The notes under the pieces are model-generated. The model saw only the letters and a list, made by a program, of their open reading frames with translations, was not told where the DNA came from and did not search any database. Below are positions 44,901 through 59,500 of a DNA stretch of 64,000 nt, piece by piece. The stretch's first letter is position 1. Each line of letters starts with the position of its first letter. Position numbers and translations under genes: made by a program. Source of the DNA: Heliopora coerulea (taxonomy: Eukaryota > Cnidaria > Anthozoa > Scleralcyonacea > Helioporidae); the NCBI GenBank assembly GCA_030142905.1, contig JASJOG010000057.1, positions 1,597,501-1,661,500 on the forward strand, given 5' to 3'.

Positions 44901-47900
44901 CAATGCACTGTACTTCCAAGTAACTCCAATACAAACCATATCATGAAGAGCTCTTAGTAATTATAAAGCAGTTGAGGACTGTATGTGATTGTCTCATAGT
45001 TTAGAAACACTCTTCACTACAGCTCTTGCTGTTTACTACCAGAAAATATACGATCATTAGTGCCAACCTCAAACTCATTAACACGAAATATATTCGTTTT
45101 ATTCAATTGACATTCACTAGCATTGATACACAACCATTTGCATTGAAGGGCATTCTATGGCACCAACAGACAACCATTAACACCATTCTACTACACATTA
45201 GGGATAAAATTTCAATTAGGCAAGATATCTCTCTTGCATGAGTTTGATGTTGGCATTAATGATCAAATATTTTCTTGTAATGAACAGCAAAAATTGTAAT
45301 TCATGATTTTTGATGGTCATTTACTTTTAGTTGAAAAAAATAATAATTTTTTATTTGTTTGTTTGTCTATTTATTTATCAGTTTATTGACTGATTGATTT
45401 ACTTATATATTAATTTACTTGGTTTTTGTACTTTTATTCATCTATTCAATCCGTCTTTGCAACTGAAGAAATGAGATTGCAAGTCAAAATGAAGCTTTGA
45501 GTCACCTGGAGCACCAGTTGAAGGAAGTGAAGATTAAACTGGATCAGGAACAAAAATGTTCCAGTGTGCGATTGAAAGAATTTGAGATGACCAACAAGAA
45601 ATTACAAAGAGAAATTGCAATGGCTCATGAGGTGATGGATAGACTTGAATTTGAAAAAAATGAACAAAATAGTTTAGTTGAAAGTCATGAAAAGACCATA
45701 GTCGAATTAAGGAAAGAATTGGCCGAATTAAATAAGAGCAAATACTTGGTTGCTAAGAGTCAAGAGGAGAACGTAAGAACCATCCAAAGTCTAAACGAGC
45801 TATTGGAAAGGCAAAGCAGCGAGTTAGAAGAGAAGAAAGCCATGGTCATAAAGTTAGAAAAATCCAAAGAACTTGTAATTACCAAAGAGCGGCAAAAATA
45901 TCTGGAGTTGTTAAGATCACAAGAAGGTGGTCACTATGAAGGCACCAAAAACCTTAGAAATGAATTGGCCAAAGAGAAAGGAAAGCCAGATAAAACGACG
46001 AGGGTTGTGCAAGAGAAGGATATTATTATTTCTGCTCTAAACACTGTGAAAGAAGCTTTGGAATTTGGATTTGAACAGTTGAAGTTAGAGGATGGTAAAA
46101 TTGGCGAACAACTTGAAATGATCAAACAACAGTTTAATGTGCATGTGGACAGACTTGCTCTCACTGATAAATGGGCTTCTGATTATCAAATTCATGAGTC
46201 TGTCATTGAAGACTTAAAGAAACGGCTAAAAACAAAGGACGAAGAGTTGAATCAGATTAAAGTGCAAAATGACCTTGTGATAACAGAAAACTTTAAGAAG
46301 ATTGATGACTTAAAGCAAATTTTGGACAGCAAGGACTCATTATTGGACCAGTTAAAGATGTTGGCGGAAACTCAGTCCAAAGATCTTAGAGCAGCTAAAG
46401 AGGAAAGCAAGAAACAAGAAGAAAAAAGAGAGAAAGACACCACGGAGTTAGAACTAGAGTTGGACAAACTTCGAAACGATGTTAAGCAAAAGTGTAAAGA
46501 GTTGGAGCATGCACTGGAACGTAATGAGTCTCCACAATGCGAGCTTGAAAACAAGATTGCTGCTGTACAATTGACTGAAAGAGACACCGAAAAGGAACGT
46601 GAACAATTGCTGAAACAAACTGAAACAGCAGCAAAAGACATTAAAGAAATTGATATTGAACAGCTTTCAAAACAAAAAGACGATGAGTTGTTTGTGGTGA
46701 CCAAAGAACTTGAAAACAAGATATCTGAAGTCGAACGCGTCCGAAAAGACTATGAAGCATCCCAGGTAGTCCAGTTAGAATTACGTCATCAACTGGGTAT
46801 AGTGATGCAAGAATTAGAGAAGTATAAATGTGAACAGGACAGATCAGGAGAATTGATGAAAGCAAATGAAAAGGTACCGAAAATTTTAAACATGTCCTGT
46901 TTTATTTTATTGAAGCTATATGAAGAACGCCCGTCAAATATCTGCATGTAGGTTATGTATTAATGGTAGCAGTAATAATGATTAAATGATAATTTGGATT
47001 AGAATCCTCAGTAACACTTAATTTAAAACTACTTTGTTTGATATTATAGATCAAAGAGCTGGAAGAAACTTTCCTGGCAAAAAGTTCTAAGTTGGAAGAG
47101 GAACGCGAGGAAATCGTTGCAAAAACAAAAGAATTTGTTTTACAAAGAGAGAAAGAACACGTTGAAAAGGCAGTGAATTTAGAACGAGAACTTGCCAAGA
47201 AAGAACAGATTTTAATGAACAATTGTGAAGAACTTCTTCAAATGAAGCACCAACTAGAAACGGAGCAGAAATCGAAAGACAGTCTTTTGAGAGACATTGA
47301 AGAGCGAGAAAAAGAAATTGATTTGGAGAAAGAGGCGATGGAGAAAGGATCACTAACACCAAGACGTTTTAAGGCAATGGAAGCAGATTTGAAGGAAGAA
47401 AGGAAACTGACCAAATCTTTACAAGAGAAATGCGTCGTTCTCGAGGAAGTGATCCAAAAAGAACAAGCGAATTGTTTTGCTCTCCAAAAGCGAGTGAAAC
47501 TTTTGCAGGGTGAATTGCCAGGTTTAGAAGAAAAGGAAGCGAGGATCAATGCGTTAGAATCTGAGGTGGAAATGGTTTCTAAGCAATTTGGTTCAGTCAA
47601 GGATGACTTGGAAGCTGAAAAGATGAATAGTGTTATACTGGAAAAACAAGTTGAGCAATTAAAACAGAGAGAACTAAATCTGGAAAAATCACTCCAGGAT
47701 GAAGTCCAAACGAATGAAATTTTGCGTAGAGACTACGAACAACTTCGACAAAAAGAAAACAATCATGATTCAGAACAAAGTGAGACGATGCCCGTGACAA
47801 TCCAACAACCTGACTCGATGAAAGTATCCGAGCTAGAATGTTGTATCTGTGGACTAAAGACGGAGATCAAATTGTTGCAAGATAAGATTAGCTACGGAGA

Positions 47901-50878
47901 AGACTCTCTAAAAAGAGTTTCAGAAAGCAAGGATGTTCTGGAACGAAGCTTAAACGAGAAGTTGAAAGAGAACGAAGAGCTTCGAGAAATACTTAAGGTT
48001 AAGTTGAAATTAATCGAGAGTCTTGAAGAAAGAATTGCCGCATTAGAACAAAATTTGGCGAAAACAGAAAAGAATAATGAGTGGAATACATTAACTTTAA
48101 ATTCAGAATTGAAGTCTCTTAAGGAGTCTGGAACTGCTCAACTAACGGTTATTAATGAACTTGAAGAAAAGAGAAATCAGCTTGAATTGCTACCGCATCG
48201 AAATACGGCAAGCTTGACCTTGAATGGGAAAACCCAAACAGAAGTTGAGGAGGATCTAGCAAACATGAAGCAACTGGTGAGCAAGCAAACCAGCAGTATT
48301 AACGAACTGAAGGTCGAGTTGCAGCAGATGAAGTGTTCACTGAAAATTTCTAATGATAACTTGGAGGAGGAGAAACGCAAGACTGAGTTCATGGAAACAA
48401 TGAAAAAGGAGGCCCTAAAACTTAAAGAGGATTGTGCTAGTTGGAGAGGAAGATGCACCGATTACGAGAACAAGTTAAGTGAAGAGCAGCTTGACTTCGA
48501 AAAAGAAAGAAAAATACTTGAGGAGAAAATCTCAAGTATTACGAACTGTTACAATGAAGTAAAAAGTAAACTAGCGCATTTGGAAGAGGAGAATAAGCCC
48601 ATGGTGGAACGGCTTCTTCAGTTGGAAGGAGAGATGATCATGATGCCGCGAATTGAAAGTCTCCAAAAAGAGCTGAACGAGTTAAGGAAGGAACTTGAAG
48701 AAGAGAAGGAAAGTGCAATAAAATATGAGAAACTGTCCCGAGAATATTTGAATAAGTTGAATGAGTTTCGTTCAACAAGCAGTTCTACTTCCGTAGGAGA
48801 AATGAGAAGAGTTTCAGAAGACCAAAAAATGTACGACGAAGTGATAGCAAACTCACAGCTAAATGAACGAGAGTTAAAGGACCATCAAAATCGCGAACGA
48901 CTGACGATATCTCCCCTACGAAAGGAGCAAAAGGTAAAGGAAGAACAAAGCGGCGAAACCATTACGGTAACACCGTTATTAGAAGAAGAAAGACAAGTTT
49001 GTTTGTCACCCATTACCAGTTATCTTTCCAATCTGGGATTCTCTTCCCCGACTGAAGAAAAAATGGACTCAAAGAACCCGTCACACTCGATAAAACCGGC
49101 TGAGAAGAGTAAAATTCCAAAACCCAAGATGACAATCGCAGCAAATCCCCCTGCGGATAAGAAACGGAAGGATGAAGGTACCGTACAAAAAAAGAATTTG
49201 TGTAATGGACCTTTGATTTATGATCTATTGAAGTTCGTTCATCTGTCGATTGAAATCTATCAACAGGCTTTTAAAAAAGGCTTATACATAAAAAGGCTTT
49301 TACAGTCTTTTGGTTTGACACGTTGTTTAATATTGCCTAACTGTATTTTTTATTTACGTGTTTTTACCTAATTATTTATGGCAATATCACTCCAAATCTA
49401 ATCCGCTTGTTTCTCTAATGCAGAGGCAACACAATCGAAATCCAAGAGAGTTAAATTAGAAGGTACTAAGAGTAATCTCCATGGAATCCGTTCTCCTTTT
49501 GTTCTTCACCGAAAACGTGAAATCCAAACACGAAGCAAAACGTCGTCCTTGCAAAGTCGATTGGGCGAGCCACACGTTCGAAATGTAAGTTTTACTATTA
49601 GTAGTAACATGTATATTAAATTATTTTCTTGGTTATCTTTTCTCTGTACTGTTACTCTACGTGCATGCATTAGTGCATGGCTTCTTTTGATGCCTTAACT
49701 TATTAATAAACAAAAAGGTTACTACATCACTACAGTAACTGGTCGTTTTTAAATAAAGTTTTGATGTTTTAATATGACTACACTTGCAGCTGTTTAGATG
49801 AAAATCGTTTTGGCAGCTAGCTTGCATACAAACGTATTTATGTCTTAGGATATAGTAACATTTAGAATTTCTCAAAAAAGCGAAAGGATTTTTAAAAACT
49901 TGTTCATGTGAATGAATAAGTTATTGCAAACAATAAGTAAAGTTTAACTGTGTGTAACTATGTATTAATATGAATTATGTTAATTGCAGTTGTGGCTTTC
50001 AATGTCTTAGTTAAATAATAAGTGAGGTTAGGAGTGAAAATGCTCGTTTAGATTCATGCCCCTTTCCACCTTCCTTCTTTTTGCAACTCCTTTTCACGAA
50101 GTGGAAATTTCTTCAAGTCGAATTGATTGAAAGTATTTGTTCCCTGAAAGAACTGAATATCTCTTTGACAAGGATTTTATGAGCTGCTCAACCACACTAA
50201 ACTGCTCTGGTGCCTTTAATAACGACACCTCAAGATCAAAACTTTTCTGAGCGGTTGATCTTGATGAGCATATTGTTGCAACATTATATGGAATTTTGTA
50301 GATTGTAGAATGTCTGCGTACAATTCTTTCACTAATACATTTTCTCTAATCTTTAAAAACAATGCAGCGAGGAAAGGCCCATTCCAGGATACCAAAACCA
50401 CCAACTGCTGCTGCAAGCAATATCCCTGGCGGTAAAGGTAAAAAGAATATAATTTTTTCAGTGCAATAAGAACTTGTAGGACCAGGCCGCGTGGTTTTGT
50501 TATGATAAAGTGGTAAACCAGGATTGCTGGTTTTGCTTAAACTAGACTTCCTCGGAGAAAATTTTGCAAGAAATGGTTCTCTCCTGCGAAACTCGAAAGG
50601 AGGTGAAACTGTTTCAACTTTATAGCGAAGAGAAATCTTTTTTGCTGGAGTAAAAAGCAGAGACTGGGCTTCCCAAGAGGGGCATGTCACGTTACATATT
50701 TCACAATCCGCCCGAAGGATTACAAAGTTGGTGAATCGATTCGTGAGACAGTTAGTGGTTGAAAAAAGGTCTTGACTGAATTAAAATGTTTAAACCTCTT
50801 CTCTGTTTCTTCCACACCACAGGCTCTTCCCAGTTCCCGACATCTCAGCCATCTTCGGACCAATGCAAGATGCAGTAA
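41449..50878 (+). CDS. CENPF: Centromere protein F (CENP-F/mitosin) homologue
   Basis: Eight exons: 41449-41890, 43663-43877, 44128-44360, 45469-46873, 47050-49177, 49424-49584, 50368-50431 and 50823-50878. All join in phase to about 1567 residues (two more if the later donor at 50438 is used). Start is the ATG of MSWAKDEWKEGL, not the upstream in-frame ATG at 41380, because vertebrate CENP-F begins with the same MSWA..EWKEGL, followed by LQQRQFQLDSLNAALQKQK. Exons 3-5 are nearly continuous Glu/Lys/Leu-rich coiled coil. The tail is basic and Ser/Thr-rich and ends in Cys-Lys-Met-Gln, a CAAX farnesylation box comparable to the one at the end of human CENP-F. CENP-F acts at the outer kinetochore and nuclear envelope in G2/M, binding microtubules and dynein regulators. 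This version is about half the human length. Confidence 0.85.
43034..43135 (+). repeat. Inverted repeat followed by hammerhead-like core
   Basis: ATTAGTAGCATGGAATACAA (43034-43053) is the exact inverse of 43081-43100, spacer 27 bases. Directly after come CTGACGA (43104-43110), GGC-CTTT-GCT and GAAA (43124-43127) then TGTC. Position 7 of the hammerhead core is variable, so CTGACGA is allowed, but stem II has a mismatch. Probably a relic of a PLE end, in CENP-F intron 1. Confidence 0.45.
43344..43430 (+). repeat. Interspersed repeat, copy A
   Basis: Contains ACCCATTAAGGGGCAAGAGC, TTTTACTCTG and CCAGACAATTTTAC, shared with 43931-44030 and, inverted, with 54955-55043. Located in CENP-F intron 1. 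Confidence 0.55.
43931..44030 (+). repeat. Interspersed repeat, copy B
   Basis: Shares TTTTACTCTGGCTGTCAGAC, AATTTTG and GGATGAGCCCTG with the copy at 54955 (opposite strand) and the first half with 43344. Located in CENP-F intron 2. Confidence 0.55.
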
Positions 50879-52631
50879 TTAAGTTACCACGTAAACATAG
50901 ACCCCGACCTTCCCTTTCATTTATCTAACCCGTGCAGTTTATCAGTTTCTTTTGTAAGTTGTTTCAGCTTCCTTGAAAAATTTCTTCTTAATTTTTGGAT
51001 TTGCGTTTAGTTAAAAAGCACAATATTGCAGAAAAATGGTTATTACAAAAATAATTTGTTTTTATTTTTAATATACCATTATTCCTAGTATTTTAGTATA
51101 CTATTATATATTCCGTAAAACGCGAAAAATATTGTACATAAAAGTATAAATACATATTAAATGGTTACTATAAAACAACTATTCGAAGATATTCAAATGA
51201 AGGGCACAGTGTCCTAAGAAAATTTTAGAGCTGAAGTTCTGTCATCTACGGCATAAAGGAGCTACATAACTAAAGATACAAGAAAGGAAACCTGAATAAG
51301 CGAGAATGCCAAGGACCTGCCATTGGGCCGACGACCCATGAAGAATGGTCATGGATCTCGGATAGATCTGTGCCTGTATGTAGAAGTAACAGTTTTTTGA
51401 GGCGCAGATCACCAGACATCCTGGCTGCAGTTTTACCTTTTCTCCACTATTGTTTCCTTACTCCATGGACTTCATGAAAAAAATATCGCATCTCCAAAGC
51501 GTGGTGGTGGTTCGACAAAAAAAACCTTTCCCAGCTGACAATTTTAAAAAGTATGAGAAGTAAACAATTCCAAAAAATAGCATCTTGCAAATCCAAGATA
51601 TGAGCCGAAGAACCAGACGAGAAAACGATTTTCGTCTTCATTGACAAAGTTGGACAGGATGGCTTGCTGACAGGTCGTGGCTTTAAAAGAAGACTGGAAT
51701 GGTTTTGTATTCGTTTCTAATCACCTGAAGATGCTAGAATTTACGTTGCTTGGGCAGAAGAGACGTTAGACTGGCTACAAAATGATGAGACCTAATTTCT
51801 TTCACCCAAAATAACTCTTTGGATTTCTTACAACTTTTGACAATTTTTTTAAGATATCGTGTCGATTGTTTAAGCGCGGCTACACTTCCGATTTTCGTTA
51901 TGCTCTGGTGATGCGGAATATTTTCAAAATTACTGTATCGTTTGTGCAAGCATAAATTCGCACGTGGAGGCTCAAACAATGCCACGGATTTCTGGTCTTC
52001 TGACACCAATTAATCTGTAAGTTGTTCCAAGCTTTTCCTAAGAAAATCTCAAATAACGTAGCGTTTGATACGGAACAAAGGAATGTTGTATACAATAAAT
52101 AAGATTTAAAAAGTGTACAATAAAACGCAGTGTTATTTAATCTCCGAAGAAACGAGTGGAAATTCCGTGATGTGCTGTCTTCTTGACACCAAGACAACGA
52201 GCGTCAGCCCAGCCCAGTGTAATGGACTCCGTGGCTGCCTTTACACATCAGACGAAGTATTGCCAAGAATACATGAAGCTGTATGTAACGGGAAACTTTC
52301 ATCCCTTTAGTAAAAGCAGCCCTAGTATAAAATTGATGCTTCGGTAAAAGTAGACTAATCTTCTAACATTGTTCGCGACTTCCGTGCACTTCATTTCTTT
52401 ACCGAAACAACATTCAACCGTTTAAAGGACGTGATTTGATTGGCTGTGCTGACCATAGCGACGGGGTTTAGAGAATGCTGATTGGTTGACGAGATCAAAC
52501 TATGACTTCGTGCAGGTGCTCGCGTGTTGTCAACAATAAAATCCTTTCAGGCTTTGTTTGTCCGCTGTTGATCGCTTTTCGTGTGCTGAAGAAAGGACAT
52601 TAGCCACGTTTTTCTTTCAAACTCTGCCCAG
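50879..52631. other. Intergenic between CENP-F and FBXO11
   Basis: CENP-F 3' UTR and FBXO11 promoter/5' UTR. The open frames here have no family features. Confidence 0.45.
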
Positions 52632-53497
52632 ATGTCGTCCGAAAAATTGTTCGTTTGTAGAAGAAGTACAAGAAAGTTGCCGAGACGGTCTGTCTTTCAC
52701 CAAACTCATCAAACGAAGCAAGGTTAATAAGTTTAAATCATTTCTACTATACATTTTGGAATGCCGGTCTAATTTTATACGAGTTGTACACAAACGATGA
52801 CTAGAAACATGTTTTGCTAGATGCCAAGAGTTCTATAACTGATGGATCATCATCGAACAAAACTTCCGGCGATCCTGCCTCTATTGGAGCTAAAATGACG
52901 GTTGCAAACGACATAGTGAGTAATATTTTGAAATATTTTTGAACGATAAAGACGACAGTTGTGGAAATCTCAAGTCAGTAAACGATTTTTATCGTATTCT
53001 AAATATTTGTTTGTATTGCAGTTTATTCGTGAGGAATCGAAGCACATTCCGAGAAATCCGTCTTATATTTTCAGTGGTCATAGAAAAAAAAGAGAAGGTA
53101 GGAAGAAACGTTAAAATATGCAAAGATCAAGGCTGAATTATGTAAGACTTCATTTTAATGCCATGTCTGTTAAATTATGAATGTAATTTTATAACTTTGT
53201 GAAATGGCACTTCAATCATATTTCTTTCTCGAAGCTTTTAATTTCATACTAATTTATGTTCCATCCAATGAACCCCTATGCTCATTCATAAAGAAAATGT
53301 AATTGTGATTTGTTTTCTTTTCGTTTAAAGGACTTTCCATTCCATCATATTTGCAAACAGTGGTACCTGATGAAGTGGTGCTCAACATTCTATCCTTTCT
53401 TCAAGCAAACGAAGTGTGCAATTTAGCTAGAACATGTCAGCGTTTTTCAAAAATATGCAGGGACACATCTTTATGGTAATGTCCTGTAACAACAGCA

Positions 53498-53533
<36 letters not shown>

Positions 53534-56500
53534 ATAATAAATTACACAAAAAGGCTTCCTTTGAAATATTTTGTTTCCTAATGATAGATCCATCCCTTGT
53601 TTTGAAATTAAAATTTAACCTGTTCACTTTGGACCCTGTGGGCGTCGTTTTAATGTAAAGAAAAAAAAATGTAACAGGATATTCCATCTGGTTTGTCCAT
53701 GCCCAGGCATATAGAACCCTCCTGGTTTTGTAAACTGTAAATCCAGTTTGTCTTAGGAAATCTTGAACCTGAATTAGTTTTTGTTCCTTTAGGGAGCAAC
53801 TATATAAAGGAACCTTTCAACTTGACTACTGTCTAAAGAAAACTGAAAATGGATTGTATGAGAAGGTTGATGTTATCACAAAAGACTCCTGGCGTGAAGC
53901 ATTTGCAGCTCTTTATCCTGCTCACCATGTTCATTGCAATAGTTCATTGGAAAGATCAAAGCTATGTGCACTGGAAGCCCATAAGGTAATTCCAACTGGT
54001 CACAAGCAGTGCAAACTGAGGAGTATGACTTTGCCTAGGATTAACCAATGGCTTTTATACTTTTACTGGATCCTATTATATTTCATACATATACATATTT
54101 GCACATATATATTCTATTTTAAACTGCCCAGAAAGATGTTAATTACTGTTTCAAATGAACATTCTTAGTGTATTCAATTATGTTGGTTATGAATGTTCTA
54201 ATTGTTATTTTTACTTACAATACTTCTTGACCTAGAATCATACCACTTTTGAAGAGGCCATCAGAACTGTCCCAGAAAATGGAGTTGTTGTCATTCATCC
54301 TGGTGTTTATAAAGAAACTTTAGTCATTAATAGGAAAGTCACAGTCATAGGAGTAGGTATGATTTTCAGAAAGTGTTCATTGTAGAAAGTTTTTTTGGCA
54401 TCAGCAATATTACAAGTGAGTTTTCCAAAAGTTGTGCACATGTACGTATAAGGATATTTCTGAGCAGTTTTGACGTTGCTGAATTATTTGTGGCAAGTCT
54501 TTTTAACTATCTAAGTGTGTGATAATTATAAGTATGTGAAGATACCTACTACTTCAGAGAATCTCAGTTCAGAGAAATGTAACCTGTCCACTCTGAGGTA
54601 ATGCTTGGTTAACAGCCAGAACTTGGTAAAAAACTTCTTTTAGTAATCAAAGAATAGTGCATGTTGACAGTTTCATTTATATTCTGTGGTTATGATGGAT
54701 GGATTTATAATAGAAACTAATAAATATGTTGTACATTGTTAGGCTATGTCACTGAAATTTTGTGATTTTTAATTGTACTTTGTTGTTTGCATGTAGGTTT
54801 TGAGGATAAATCAAAAGTGATAATTGAAGGATATAATGCAACTGTCTTCAGATTTGTTGCTGGATCAAGCAACTCATATATTCGAAATGTTGTCATAAAG
54901 GTGATTTCTGAGTATTTGTGTTTTAATGTAACTTTTTAGCTAATATTAACTCAATAGCCAGGGCTCATCCCTTGATGAGTAAAATTGTCTGGGGTTAGCA
55001 AGAGTAAAAATGTCAAAGTGTGCCCTTGCCCCTTAATGGGTTAATGTGGGTGAAACATAAAACAGTCAACTTACGTTTGTATCAGAAGAAGCTTAAAATA
55101 ATGTATACAAGTCCCTTGCCAGCACATTTAGTTGGTATACTGATGTCTTATGGAAGTTCTTGTTTTGAATTGAAAATTGTTGTTAATGCACAAGTTCTTA
55201 ATTTGTTGTATTACATGCAGTTTGTTGGTGGTGAAGGAATCTCGTCTCGTCCAAGTTGTGTTGAAATTGGACCAGAATGCAGTGCGATTATCCATCAGTG
55301 TACCATTACTAGCAAAGCAAGTGGTAGGTGCAGTATATTATTTTTAAAATAAAAGAAATTTGTCTGCCAAATCTTATACTGTGTGTTATTTCATGCCATA
55401 TACCAGGAGAGGTGTGCCTATGATTATTGTATGCAGTGGTATTATTTTAATTTTACAGCTGGGTCTACTATTTATGTTCATGGGAACAATGCAAGACCAC
55501 AAGTGATTGGCTGTTCCATCATAGATTCGGAGAATGTGGGCATATTTGTCAACAATGGTGCACAGGTACATGTAACAAGGTGACTTACAGGTGACATAAA
55601 GTGACTGAACAAGGAATAATTAGGAGTTTAAAACATTGCAAAGCAACCCTCTATTTAATTTCCATATTCTTTGTTTTTTATTTCAGGGTATTTATGAGGA
55701 CAATGAAATCAGCAACAGCAAGTTAGCTGGTGTGTGGATAAAAAATGGTGCTAGTCCTTTCATGAGAAGGAATAAAGTTCATCATGGTCGTGATGTTGGA
55801 TTCTTTATTTTTGATAATGGACAGGTATGAGTGATGATACTATGAAATGTTTGTCAAGCTCATGTATAGTACTCTGAAGGAAGCCAGGGCAACCTGCTAA
55901 TGACCTGTAAGACAACTTTCTAATCATTGAACTGTTAAGACTCAGATGACAAGTTAAGGTGTTGTTTTCATATAATGTTATGTTTCTATGGAGTAGCCAC
56001 AATATGATGATGATAACTTTAAAGAACAACATGTATGTTATGCATGCATATTGTGCATATGAGAGAATGGTTTTATTACAGACAAAAAGTGGATATTAGT
56101 CAATATTGTTTACTCAGGAAATAATGAAGTCCAACTCAGGTACCCCTGGTCATGGTTATGTCACAAACAGTTATGGTAACTTCAAATTTTGTTGAGGCAG
56201 TAACTACATCGTCACATGTATAATTATGTCCCCTTAAGTAGTGAGGGGAACTGGGCTCAAATGTTCAAAGGCATTTGCTCTATTCCATCAAGGAATACTT
56301 TTTGCATTCTTCACTAAAAAGTAAAGCCATGATTCTGCTTTGTGATGTATTGTTGCCCTTGAGGTTAAGCACTGTAGATAGCAACAGCATTATCTCTTAC
56401 ATACATGCCTGGATATTAGCGTCCAGTCACGGACATTGTCCGGTACAAATTTGTCATTTATAGAGTTTTGACAGTCACAAATTTGACGATGTCTGTGACT

Positions 56501-59500
56501 TTGTCCGGAACGGTTTTTGGTAACATTGATTTCCAGTTTCACTACAAAACCAACTATTAATATTTGTCTTGAATCAATCGCTCTTCATTTGTATATTAAA
56601 TTAGTGAATGTGCGCGAGTTGCCATGAGTGGTTTTGCGAAAAATGGCGAAGTGCGACTGTCTTGAATATTGATTGTTTGTAATCACTCTATCGTTAAATT
56701 ATATACAACATGTCGAAGAAAATAACTTCATTTTTTATGTCTGCTGACACAAATAGTGTTAGCAACAAAGACTCGATCACTTTTGATGAATCAGCTTTAC
56801 TACAACAACAAGAGCCAAAGAAGTCAAGTCGAATGTTAAAATCGAGCACTGTTACGAAATGGATTAACGAAGATCTGGCAAAAACCAATGCAATCGTATG
56901 GTTAAAGCACGAAGACAACAAAAAAGGACAAGTTATTCAAATGAAGTGCTTGATCTGCACCAAATTTCAAAAGCAAATACAACACAATCGGGATTTCTCT
57001 GACACGTGGATAAAAGGAACTCGCAACCTTCGCTTGTCAAACGCGACAGACCATTCTGCAACGAAATGCCACCAACACGCATACAGATTGTACATCAATG
57101 ACTTGAAATCCAAGGGTGAGTGTGTTAATCGTCTACATGTGATTGAGCAATTTCAACCAGACGCAGGTCAACCAACTCTGAGAGAGAATGTTGCTAAATT
57201 GAGGGAACTTCGACAGGAACAGGCAATTAAAAAGTTCGAAATTGCATATTTTGTTGCCAAAAAGGAACTTCCTTTTACTATTTATGAAGATTTAGTTGAA
57301 TTGGAGAAACACCATGGCGTGGATGTAGGAGATGCGCATACTACCCGAAAACAGTGTGGTGAGTTCATTGATGTTCATGGAGAATATATAGCTTCACAGC
57401 TAAAAGAAGATCTTGCGAAAGCAAAATTCTATAGCGTATTAACAGATGGGAGAACAGACAGCTCCACCGCTGAGAAAGAAGTTGTCTATGTACTATATTT
57501 TGATCCTAATTCCAAGAGTGAAGAAATTGAAGTGAAATTATCCTATATTTACTTGAAAGATGTCAAAAAAGCAGATGCACCATGAATAAAGGACCGTTTG
57601 ACAAACATTCTTAGAATTGTTGAAGAAGGTCCTCCACTGGGTTCATTCAATGTCAGACTTGTTGTTAACATGTGGCAAAGCCAGAAAGCAAGATGGCCAA
57701 ACCAGAAATGCCTGTAAGGGTTTTCTTCCAGTGCTACTTCTCATGAAGTTCTTGAAGAATGGCATGATTTACTTAGTTACCGTATGCAATGAACTTTCTT
57801 CTGTCAGGTAAAACTAACTACAAGAAGACATGGAAACTTCTATTCAACTGCTCCTACTCATCAAATTGGAAGAACATTTTAATTCTGGTTGAACTCCTGT
57901 TTTCAGTTCCAGTTTCCAATGCAAAACTGGAACGTATGTTTTCTCAACTCAAAAGAACAAAGAATGATAGCAGATGTTCTTTGGGTGAGGACCATTGACA
58001 AACATTCTTAGAATTGTTGAAGAAGGTCCTCCACTGGGTTCATTCAGTGTCAGACTTGTTGTTAACATGTGGCAAAGCCAGAAAGCAAGACAGCCAAGCC
58101 AAAAAAGAAGAAAGAAGTACAAAGCAAGGAAAAAGAAAGTTAAATATTACCAAAACCCTTTGCCAGAAGATGAAGCTGACCCTAGTAATGAGCTTGAAGT
58201 TGTATCAGACTCTGAATCAGATATAGAGTCTGCAGATAGCAATAGCCATATTGATCAGGACTTGGCCACTGACAATGACTTACATGAGAAACATTTGTCT
58301 GATTCAGATGATAGTGATGCTAGTTTTGCAGGTTTCCTACCTGGGGATTTACTGTGACTTTGAGGATTTAAATTGGTCAAAGAGACATGTTATGGTTCAA
58401 GAATAAATTAATTGTTGATGATTATGATCTTTTTGTAGTTGTATACTACATGTATAAATCTACATGTATAATACTTTTAAATAAAATTGTGTGCAGTGCA
58501 TGTATCATTCATACTTTTAAGTTTTAATATTCCATACCAAGGCTTGTATACAATAACAATTATTGTTATACAGCAACTGTACAAATATCCATCAAATTAT
58601 AATCTTGTTAAGTGACAGGTACATTTTGTTTTGTGACAGGAACAATCTGATTGATGGTGGTCATTTTGACAGCCAGAGCAAAAAAAAATATATCCAGGCT
58701 TGCTTACATAACAATCTTTAGTTTTTAAAATTTTGTTTCTGCCTAGGGGTATTGTGAGGGCAATGATGTATTTAGTAACAGAATTGCTGGGTTTGAAGTC
58801 AGGACAGGAGGAAATCCAACTGTTGTTCATTGTACAATTCACCATGGGCTAACTGGAGGCATTTATGTTCATGATGAGGTAATTTATTGTAATCAAAATG
58901 ATTTATTTCAAAGATTTTATTGTATTTGATATTAACTTCGCCAGTATAATATTCGAGTCATTGTGACTTTGTACTTAATTCTGTCTTAGTTGCTTTTAAC
59001 ATTTCATTGTCTTATTAAACTTTTGTAGGGTCGTGGAGAATTTCTTCAAAATAAAATTTATGCCAATACTTTTGCTGGAATTTGGGTGACATCAAGAAGC
59101 AATCCTACCATTAAGTATGTTATTTTTATGCCAGCTCATGGCTAGTTTATTAAATATCATAGAAATCTTAATGATATTGCCATGATTTTGTAAACATTGT
59201 TTCATGTATAATAAATTAATGTTTGTTAATTTATTCATTCATTTGTCAACTTGTTTAATTATTTAGGGATAATGAAATATTTAGTGGCCAACAAGGAGGT
59301 TTGTTCAACTGCTGCATTGTTTTACAACCAGTGCATAAGTATATGAAACTTTTCAATAAGGAAAAAATAGCATCCAGATATTGCCTGAAGTCTTACATAA
59401 ATTGTGTACCAAAAGATAAATATATTAAGCAATACTTTTGGTCAGTTCATCAGTCTTATCTTGTAGTCACAAAACCATTGTTAAACCTCTGTAATATCTG

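Noticed and set aside
53434..53658. Frame with a poly-Asp run
   Set aside because: It starts in the F-box exon and reads through the donor into a (GAT)n microsatellite.
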